NCBI GenBank assembly: GCA_023053575.1
Contig: JAKZAP010000017.1
Coordinates: forward strand, 937,501-1,001,500
Direction: 5' to 3'
From: Branchinecta lynchi
Lineage: Eukaryota > Arthropoda > Branchiopoda > Anostraca > Branchinectidae
DNA length: 64,000 nt
Below the pieces are notes generated by a model. That model saw only the letters and a list, made by a program, of their open reading frames with translations. It was not told the DNA's origin and searched no databases. The position numbers were made by a program, and so were the translations under genes. Of the stretch, positions 11,580-18,887 are shown one piece after another (position 1 is the stretch's first letter; each line of letters opens with the position of its first letter).

Positions 11580-12676
11580 TTATAATGCATTCGGGGAAAC
11601 AGACGCAGGGATACGACTTTCAAAAAATCGCCGCACGATTACCCCCGTCGGCCAGAAGTCAGATTGCATTAACGTATCACAGTAGACAGCTGGAACAGTA
11701 ATCTTAAAAGAAGCACTACCAAGGGCCTCTCCTGATATTTTTTCGCACTGTAAGCTCGTAGCAGCACATTTCAGCTTACGGGACAGCGAGCCAGCAAGTG
11801 CAACCGGGTCCGTGTTCAGATCCAGTCTGGCGACAAATAGAGCAGAACGCTTTGCTTCTAGAGCGGACTTGATGCCATTTAATGCACCTCTCATGGTCGA
11901 ACCAACAACTGTATTTTTCGACGGGCCTCTTCTCGTAGCAGTTGCACCGTTGTCCTGACCGGATCGAACCCTTGGTCGGCGGCGGGTCATATCCCAAAAG
12001 GTCGCTGTATTAATTGCTCCACCGTCACTAGGACTAACCTGCGAATTTACAGACTGTACCGTATCCACAACTACAATCACCTCGCTTGCGCCATCTAGTG
12101 ACAAATGATGTCCCGCATCAGCAACTACCGCGGCGCTCCCTGCAGCGTCTACGCTTGACGGAGTACGGACAGCGACGACAGGTAGCGGTACCTGCGAAAG
12201 AATTCTAGAGCAGTCACAAGCTCTCTTGTTGTTGGCATGGTAACCAGCTTGAATAATACCATCGATTTCCTGACGTTGTATTGTTGATGACTGCAAATTA
12301 CGTATTTGCTCATTAAGATCAGCAATTTGCGACTGGAGAACCTCGTCTGATCGGAGGATAGTGACCAGATCAAAATATTGAAGGTTCATAGGGGGAATCC
12401 TCGTCAGATCGGCGGCAGCGAACGAAAACTTAGTTCTATCTACAGACTGTAGAATAACATAGATATCATCAAGTGCCAAATATGCGCTTCGGCGAGTCTC
12501 TCGGCGAGATCGTTTCTCTCGGTGGTCGTTATTACTGCAGCGAGCTTAAGCTTCCCCGCTACTATCTCATCGAGCGAGTAGAACTCGTGGCAAATCTTCA
12601 GAATAAAATCTTTTGGCGAGTTATCAATCTTGCTACATAGGAAACATAGCAATTCGGAGATGTTAGCCGTAGACAT
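11580..12676 (-). pseudogene. LINE B1 ORF1, frameshifted
   Basis: The frame 12676-12440 gives an N-terminal segment (Glu-Leu-Leu-Cys-Phe-Leu, ...Glu-Phe-Tyr-Ser-Leu-Asp-Glu-Ile) equivalent to B2 ORF1. After a frameshift near 12450-12480 the frame 12479-11580 continues it: helical middle, a low-complexity Ser/Val/Thr-rich stretch, and a C-terminal Leu-Phe-Val-Ala-Arg-Leu ... Phe-Trp-Pro-Thr-Gly-Val-Ile-Val-Arg-Arg-Phe-Phe block. That ending is shared with B2 and resembles the RRM-like C-terminus of LINE ORF1 proteins. Not functional as it stands. Confidence 0.7.
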
Positions 12677-12844
12677 CGGAAGTTACGTAAGCCAACGAAA
12701 GAAGACTTACTCGCGAGGGGGGTGCTTTTGTACCCCCCACTATTTAAATCCAGCAATATATCAGCTTCTGACAAAAAAAATCCTGACGTTTTGCAGACGT
12801 ATAAACAGCAGCATTCACTTGCTTCCGCACTGTTCAAGCGTCAG

Positions 12845-13144
12845 ATGATTGACTTCACATTATCTAACCAGTCTTCTCCATTTTATTTTTAAGCATGTTG
12901 ATGAGCCCGGTAAATGGTTGAATTTGATAGCAATTGATTTTAAAAAAGGTTTGATCTTATTGACCACAAAATTTTAATTTCTAAGCTCTATCATGTTTTT
13001 AACGTTAATACCAAGGTAATAAAAATAATTCAAAGTTTTTTAACAGGTAGATCCCAGATTTTAAAGTATCGGAACGTTTACTCTGAACCAGAAGCGGTAC
13101 TTTGTGGTGTGCCCCAGGGTACCATCTTAGGCCCAATTTTATTT
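12845..13144 (+). pseudogene. LINE A reverse transcriptase, core part
   Basis: Continues the RT left at 8733: Thr-Ser-His-Tyr-Leu, His-Val-Asp-Glu-Pro-Gly-Lys-Trp-Leu, then the catalytic-strand block Ala-Ile-Asp-Phe-Lys-Lys-Gly-Phe-Asp-Leu-Ile-Asp-His and Cys-Gly-Val-Pro-Gln-Gly-Thr-Ile-Leu-Gly-Pro. The frame is open from about 12858 to the break and stops exactly in Gly-Pro-Ile-Leu-Phe. The matching Leu-Val-Met-Ile-Asn-Asp is found 1.08 kb further on. The segment is too short and displaced for ORF tables to show it. Confidence 0.75.
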
Positions 13145-14222
13145 TTGGGATCCCAAAACGTAAGTGGAGGGATACCTATGCCATCGCAAAAGTTGTCCGT
13201 CCGTCCGTCCGTCTGTCTGTAAGCACGATAACTCTCGAAGGGAATGAGATATTTTGGTGAAACTTGGTATGAGGATTGTTTGGGTCAAGGGTAAGGTCGA
13301 GTTCGTAGATGTGCTCTGTAGCCCTATATCTGGGGGTGGGTGAGGGGGTTCAGTTTAAGGGACAAACAAAATATTTTTAAACAGCTAATTTGATAGTCGG
13401 TTATGGGGTAAAAAGACATGCTGAGCACGATGGTGACAACCATTTTCTTGCCGGACAAGTAGTTCGTCCGGAATCCGGCAAAAACCGGAAAGTTGGTTAA
13501 AAGTAAAAGTTTCATTTGAAGTTGATTAAATGTTTGATTTAGGGGTAAGAAGACATGCTGAGCATGATGGTGAAAATCATTTTGTCGCCGGACAAGCAGT
13601 TCGTCCGGAATCCGGCCAGAACCGGAAAGTTGGTTAAAAGTAACAGTTTCATTTGAAGTTGATTAAATGTTTGATGTATGGGTAAGAAGACATGCTGAAC
13701 CCGATGGTGAAAACCATTTTCTCGCCGGGCAACTAGTTCGCCTGTAATCCGGCCAAAACCGGAAAATATGTTAAAAGTAAAAGCTTTATCTGAAGTTGAT
13801 TAGATGATATATTTAGGGATAAGAAGAGACGCTTCTTATGTATATAATGATCATTTTTTCCCCGTACATATAATTAGTCCGGAATCCGGTTGTATCCGCA
13901 TTGTTTTTAAGTCAAAATTTTATTTAAAGTTGATTAGATTTCTTTATAGGGATAAGGAGATACGCCGGCTTCGTTTCTGGATTTTTCTTTTTTTGCTGGA
14001 CTAGTAGTTCGCTCGGAATTCGGGCGAAACCGCAAATTTGGCAGTAGTAAAGAAGGAAGTTGCGGTCAATATCGTCAAAATAGATATGGCTTATAGAGGT
14101 ATAGATAGGTAGATAGAATATCTGAACTCGGTTTTCTCTGATTATTAGCCTGGTGAAGACAAGACCGAATTGTCTGGATCAAATCTTAGATTTTTGGGAT
14201 CCCATCGACACCTTTGGTCTTG
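13145..14222 (+). mobile_element. Helentron-like repeat, family 2, inserted in LINE A
   Basis: Begins TTGGGATCCCAAAACG, has a (CCGT)n/(CTGT)n leader at 13195-13220, then AGCACGATAACTCTCGAAGG and a GTGAAACTTGG motif. The interior is about five tandem units of 137-140 bp (starts near 13404, 13541, 13678, 13817, 13948). Each carries a hairpin of the type CCGGAC-n-GTCCGG next to ATCCGGC. The copy ends TTGGGATCCCATCGACACC...TCTTG at 14222. Removing it restores the LINE A reading frame Leu-Phe|Leu-Val-Met-Ile-Asn-Asp, so the insertion lies between two T residues. There is no coding capacity. Confidence 0.7.
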
Positions 14223-14995
14223 TTAGTTATGATTAATGATATAGCTGATGATTTTGAAAATCGTTGGAAGTATTTCGAATGATCTTACAATTGTTGAAGT
14301 TTGTTGTAGAGAGGATTCGAGTCAAGTTCAAAATATTGTGAATAAAGTAAGAATGCAAGCTTTGAAATCTAATATGACTGTGAATGATAGTAAATCGTGC
14401 ACTATGACAATTTCTTTTTTTAAATCTTTCAACCCTACTTTTCTACCTGAAATTTCAGATTCCTTGAAAGTAGAAAAAATTAAACTCCTAGGGATAATCT
14501 TAACTCAAGATTTAAAATGGGAAGCACAGACGACCAGCATGATAAAGCGAGGGAATGCCGGACTTCAGATGCTTAAGCTCATGTCCAGGCATGGGGCCCC
14601 CACTAAACACTTGTTCCGAATATACATTTCATTTATCCGACCAAATTTAGAATGGCATTTTGGCCTCACGGTCGAACGGACCGCCAGAATTGAGAAGATT
14701 CAAAAAAGAGCTCTACTCATAGCGTCAAAGGTGGCCGAGAGGTCATACGAAGGGTTACTACATAAATTCTCCTTACATGAACGAAGGCTGAAACTCTGCA
14801 TAAGTTTGGTGTCAAATCTCTGAATCACCCGATCCACAAAAATATTTTCCCTTCTGAAAAGCTGTCAAAAAGGCTCCCTCGCAAGGTAGCTACTACGATT
14901 GAAAAGTTGCAGCCAATTAAATGTGCCCATCAGAGGTTTGCAGAGAGTTTTGTCCCTTCATTTTTAAAGATGTATAACGAAGCATAAGATGAGCT
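14223..14995 (+). pseudogene. LINE A reverse transcriptase, C-terminal part
   Basis: Starts Leu-Val-Met-Ile-Asn-Asp-Ile-Ala-Asp-Asp directly after the family 2 insertion. The frame 14248-14823 then has Lys-Leu-Leu-Gly-Ile-Ile-Leu and the C-terminal helices Arg-Ile-Tyr-Ile-Ser-Phe-Ile-Arg-Pro-Asn-Leu-Glu with Arg-Ile-Glu-Lys-Ile-Gln-Lys-Arg-Ala. The usual Tyr-Ala-Asp-Asp box is lost near 14250-14290. The tail continues out of frame to about 14990. The same family region appears at 50.9-51.3 kb and 58.3-58.7 kb. Confidence 0.75.
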
Positions 14996-15204
14996 GGTAG
15001 TTTATCATGTTATTTATGACCCTTGTAGCTGTATATGCGTAGGCCTATTATTTGTGTGCTCATTTATATCCATGACTATACCGAACAAATTTGGCGTGAG
15101 CCACGATCAGTTTTTGGCGAATAAAAAGATTTATCGATCTATCTACCATAAAGTCAATTTACCCCACCTCCGATATTCTGTTTTTTGTTTTGTTTTCAAG
15201 GATA

Positions 15205-15420
15205 ACCATAGTTGCGTTTTTGCAGATACCATGGTATCTGATACCACAGTCTAAAGTCTGTTTTGCAGTTACCGTGGTATCTGATTCCAGTGCAACTTCG
15301 ACAATTGTAGTTTTAGCAGAGCAACCGTGTATCAGATACACGGCAACTGCGAAAACGGCTAATTGCAGATTTAGTTACGGTGGTGACAGATAAAATGGTA
15401 TCTGCAAAAACGCCACTCAT
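15205..15420. mobile_element. MITE with GTTGCGTTTTTGC terminus, copy 1
   Basis: Left end agttgcgtttttgcagatac followed by a ccatggtatc palindrome; right end ggtatctgcaaaaacgccac. The arms are inverted copies and the interior repeats further taccgtggtatctga pieces. The same design occurs at about 24150-24470 and 52618-53080, so it is a dispersed non-autonomous TIR family. It lies about 270 bp upstream of the start of the toxin-domain-like gene. Small frames here are non-coding. Confidence 0.65.
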
Positions 15421-15692
15421 GTTATTACAGATTGTGTCATCAGTCAAAAATTCTTCTTGCACCGGAACGTACCATTTTGAAAACCTCGATGTGTTGACAA
15501 ATCTACTAGGCCTAAACATTATTTGTGTAGAAATAAGTGATCACTTAATATTTTATAAACACTAATGTTAAACATCGATTGCAAAAAAAAAAATTTGGAA
15601 ATAAACAAATAAATGTTTACTGTAAAAGTATGGGGCTAAATACTATTTTTTTCAGGTTTCTCAACAGAATAAATTCATATATATGGAAAAAG

Positions 15693-17819
15693 ATGGTGTC
15701 TACCGATGAAATCATCGCGGCTCTCAAGGGCGCCATTAAAGCCATCGACGACATTCTGGACACGTTTGACAACTTGAGGAAGGAAATGGAGAGGTACGAA
15801 TTGAAAAAGATCGTGGCTAAAACGGTCGGGACGAGCGCCGGAGTCGTGCTTGACCTGTTTCCCTGGAGGCCTCTCGCTATTGTGGCCTGCTACCCCGGAG
15901 GTTCTTCATTGGCCGCTGCCACTATCAACATCTTCACCGAAGTCGTCGACAGCGGAGAAACGAAGGAGTTTCGTGCCAGGATCAACTCATTGATGGGTCG
16001 CTTTGATGACGAAATGAAGGCACTGGGCGGTCTGATGGGGCAGTTGAACTCAGTTGTCAAAAGTGTAATGGAGGAGCATGGAGTCGAAATGAAGGCACTG
16101 GGCGGTCTGATGGGGCAGTTGAACTCAGTTGTCAAAAGTGTAATGGAGGAGCATGGAGTCGACGCCGAAACGGCTCTACACCTCGTCTTGGGTAAATCAG
16201 CTTCTGATGATGATTTCAAAAACTTGATTAGGTCGATAAAGAGAACTCCCCTGGGTCGGGGTGACCAACCCAATTTCAAGTTGTACTCTTCGGTGTCGAA
16301 CATTGCCGCCACATTTTCAAAAATGGGTTTATCGGTGATTAAAACGAAAGCGGGGGTAGATAAAACGGGAGAGCTTGCCGGTGATAGTCTGTCCGTTGTG
16401 GGCGGAGGGGTCTTCGGTGTTCTTTTCCCCGTGGTTCTCACGACCATCTTCTACATTGCCGTCAAGATGAGTACTCAGCCAATCAACGATCGGAGTACTC
16501 ATCCGTCGATCGACGAGAACGATAAGGCCGTCAACCAACTGAAAGAGAGTCGGACGAAGTTGAACCAAGTCATCAAAGATATTGAACTGTTTCGAACGGC
16601 CGCTCGAGAAACGGTCGCTCACTTTCAGTCCGTTGAGAAACAAATGATGTTCGAGTACGGTGGTCTTCAAACGCTGCAGATTCCCGTAGTAGAGCACCAT
16701 GAAGGCGATGATAGGAGTAGTTCCCCTTTGGATGATTTCAACCAATACGTGGATCAAATTGGCCGGGGAACCAAAGGCGGTGTTTTTGAAATCCAACAGT
16801 TGACTTCGATGCTCAAACGGGATATTGAAGTCGTAGATCCAACCGGATGGTACGCCTCTCACTTCGGCATCCAGGGAAAGACCGTCACCTTCTCTTCTAA
16901 TCCAGATCAATCTAAAACAGGTCATCAACCAATCCGCCTCCTCTTTACTCGGTCCAAGGACGGTTCAAATCACTTCAGTCTCCTCAAGGACGATGGAGAG
17001 GCGGTGGACCTCTGCGACCCATCCGACACGGCCCACAACCGCTGCCTCTACTTGTGTGTAGCATCTGCTGTCAACACCTCGGTTGACAATTTGATTGGTA
17101 ACTTTAGAACGTATTTGCGAGGTAACTGGTGGGCGAGAGGAATGTACGACTTGGGCTTCACCAAGTTCAAAAATAAGTTGCGCGCCGGCGCCCGAAAGAA
17201 AGAAGGTAAAAAAAATCACGAAGGTAAAAAAAAGAGGGCCGAAATCAATCGCAGTATTAGATTAGTAACACCATATGTTCTTCGCAGGGATGAAAGCCTA
17301 CCCTCGTGGGCGCAATCCGAAAGTGGACCCACAGTTCGTAGAGTAGAACGAATAAGGACGGTGATCACTTTTGATAATTTAGATGGTGGTACAGCGACCA
17401 ATCAAGCTATGAGAAATCACGTTCGTCGAGTCGGATCAGAAGGTGACATTGCGTTTCACTTGTTGGCCAATCGGTTGGGAGGGTCGGGAACGGATAGGGA
17501 GAACATCATCCCGATGGATTCCATACTGAATAACGGGAAATACAAGTCGTTTGAGGACTTGGTTTACAAGCACCTGATTGACGATGTCAATAGAGAAATA
17601 GCGGCCTTCGTCAGCATTGAATTGTTTTTCGAGGAAGTAAAGGAACGAGATGAACCTGGAGAGTACAACAGATCCGGCAGACCTTGCAAGATCGTTTATA
17701 CTGTGCTATGCGTAAAGGATGGAAGGTTATTCAGAGCTCTTACTTTTACTCACCACCCTAAAGGTGGTGAAAATCAATATATGCCTGCAAGATGGCAACA
17801 TTACTGTCAGACGTTGTAA
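15693..17819 (+). CDS. ApoL-like / possible OTU-like / nuclease-like multidomain protein
   Basis: An uninterrupted frame. I start at the ATG at 15693 (context aaagATGG, 708 residues); an upstream in-frame ATG at 15579 lies in AT-rich sequence before a possible acceptor (tatttttttcag, ending 15656). Visible parts: residues 1-45 helical, 46-85 Gly/Ala-rich hydrophobic, 90-160 helical with a perfect 25-residue duplication, 233-257 a strong hydrophobic segment, as in ApoL-type proteins. 275-320 is coiled-coil-like. About 362-475 has Ser-Asn-His-Phe-Ser (His427) then Asn-Arg-Cys-Leu-Tyr (Cys451), which could be an OTU-like protease with permuted order. 495-520 is very basic. About 555-690 fits the Endonuclease_NS_2 pattern: His589, Asn593, Gly-Gly596-597, Asn604, Asn613/614, Glu621. 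That family is typical of bacterial polymorphic toxins. Base composition is more GC-rich than the flanks. Function unknown; domain names are inferred from motifs. Confidence 0.8.
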   Translation: MVSTDEIIAALKGAIKAIDDILDTFDNLRKEMERYELKKIVAKTVGTSAGVVLDLFPWRPLAIVACYPGGSSLAAATINIFTEVVDSGETKEFRARINSLMGRFDDEMKALGGLMGQLNSVVKSVMEEHGVEMKALGGLMGQLNSVVKSVMEEHGVDAETALHLVLGKSASDDDFKNLIRSIKRTPLGRGDQPNFKLYSSVSNIAATFSKMGLSVIKTKAGVDKTGELAGDSLSVVGGGVFGVLFPVVLTTIFYIAVKMSTQPINDRSTHPSIDENDKAVNQLKESRTKLNQVIKDIELFRTAARETVAHFQSVEKQMMFEYGGLQTLQIPVVEHHEGDDRSSSPLDDFNQYVDQIGRGTKGGVFEIQQLTSMLKRDIEVVDPTGWYASHFGIQGKTVTFSSNPDQSKTGHQPIRLLFTRSKDGSNHFSLLKDDGEAVDLCDPSDTAHNRCLYLCVASAVNTSVDNLIGNFRTYLRGNWWARGMYDLGFTKFKNKLRAGARKKEGKKNHEGKKKRAEINRSIRLVTPYVLRRDESLPSWAQSESGPTVRRVERIRTVITFDNLDGGTATNQAMRNHVRRVGSEGDIAFHLLANRLGGSGTDRENIIPMDSILNNGKYKSFEDLVYKHLIDDVNREIAAFVSIELFFEEVKERDEPGEYNRSGRPCKIVYTVLCVKDGRLFRALTFTHHPKGGENQYMPARWQHYCQTL
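16011..16160 (+). repeat. Perfect 75-bp tandem duplication inside the coding region
   Basis: Two adjacent copies, 16011-16085 and 16086-16160, are identical base for base and keep the frame, duplicating 25 residues (about 107-131 and 132-156) that form an amphipathic helix rich in Leu, Val and Met. The lack of any difference implies a very recent duplication or gene conversion. Confidence 0.95.
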
Positions 17820-18789
17820 AAGGGTTTATTGGATTCAACTTAAAGGACTTGGAGACAATTTTGTATTACTTGTAGACTGCATATTTGCAGCATCTCACTA
17901 TTAAAGATATACTCGCCTATCGTCATTCTAGATTTAGGACATCCGTATAGTATAGTATGCAGTCTAACACGGGTCACGAGCGTCACCTGGTTAAGGAATG
18001 GATCGCCGTTACCATTTGTAAGATGGAATGTGGCGACGCTCTAACCTTCCAAGTTTTGCTTATCTTTAAAAATCCTACTTTTCTCACTCTTTTAACTTCC
18101 CTTTTCTCTTTTCTTCTTTTGTTAATTATTCTTATATTTTTTTTATCACCTGCGCGTACGGTGATATCACGTTGGGAGACTTTACGCCCGCCGTCCTGCG
18201 CCTGTTAATCAACTATCAGGCTCCGCTCGTGCCCGTTCGCGCGGCGGCATAGTATATTCTGCAGTCTTTATCCACTTTGTTCTTTATCCACAGAAGCGAA
18301 TATTGTTGTATTGCCTGTTGATTTTCTTTTGGCTCTGTTTTAAAGCGTCTTCTAGGGTTCGGTCTTCGGTCCGATTCAATCGAGCAAGATTTTGAAATTA
18401 TTTGACCAGTCAAAATAAATTCCTTTAGAAGAAAAACAAAACCAAAGCTTCGATGGGATTCACAAAATATGATATTTATTGGACTTCATAACCCAGACAA
18501 TCGGGTCTTGTAAATTTCCAGTCTTCGCCAGACTCCTTAAGCATATTACTATTTATCCATAATAACCGTTGTAAAATGTACAAAAAATTATACTGTACTG
18601 GTGCTTTTTGACGGATACGGCAAACGGCTAACCCGCTAAGAAAATCCAAGCTCATATATGGATTTAACACGCATGTTTACCCTAGACTTAACCCCGGTTT
18701 TAGCTGAAATACGTTACCTTTCGGGCACGGAAAGAAAGTTTAGATACGGATTATAGCGGACGTGGAACATGCGGTACCTACACGGTACC
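17820..18789. other. 3' flank of the multidomain gene, no gene seen
   Basis: A possible polyadenylation signal, ATTAAA, lies at 17900-17905, about 80 bp after the stop codon. tagtata(g/t)t-tgcagtct occurs twice (about 17951 and 18248), perhaps a remnant repeat. The rest is mixed composition with only short incidental frames. Confidence 0.4.
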
Positions 18790-18887
18790 GACGTATTTTA
18801 TTTATTTATTTAACTAAATGGACGGCCAACAAGGGCCATATACATCTACAAACACCAACAAAACAAAACAAAATCAAGAACAAAACA

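Larger units (their letters stand above)
8735..12835 (-). mobile_element. LINE B1, degenerate copy inserted in LINE A
   Basis: A two-ORF LINE on the minus strand, closely similar in layout and sequence to LINE B2 at 18.8-22.95 kb. Its 3' end (left) is a (TAAA)n-type tail at 8735-8752, preceded by an AATAAA. Its 5' end shares with B2 a gaagacttactcgc/CCCCCC motif pair (about 12700-12740); the exact 5' limit is uncertain. ORF1 lies at about 11580-12676 and ORF2 at 8806-11558, each broken by frameshifts. It interrupts the LINE A RT between Gln-Tyr-Gly-Asn and Thr-Ser-His-Tyr-Leu. No clear target duplication was found. Confidence 0.8.
6251..15140 (+). mobile_element. CR1-like LINE (LINE A), split by three insertions
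   Basis: Four separated segments, all plus strand and in the right order, make up one non-LTR retrotransposon: endonuclease (6251-7225), RT N-terminal part (8157-8733), RT core (12845-13144) and RT C-terminal part (14223 to about 14990), ending near an AATAAA at about 15119. The segments join at sensible points. The residues before the first gap (Ala-Ser-Asp-Tyr-Tyr) and after it read as one pre-RT linker, and the RT breaks inside conserved blocks. The gaps are filled by an RNase H-bearing LINE 3' end (minus), LINE B1 (minus) and a Helentron-like repeat. All segments carry stops or frameshifts, so the element is dead. Clade is inferred from motif spelling only. Confidence 0.75.

Noticed and set aside
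13195..13220. CCGT/CTGT repeats as a simple microsatellite
   Set aside because: The same tract occurs at the same place in every family 1 and 2 copy, so it is part of the element head rather than an independent microsatellite.
15890..17401. Minus-strand frames opposite the multidomain gene
   Set aside because: Shadow frames of a strongly coding plus strand; no independent features.
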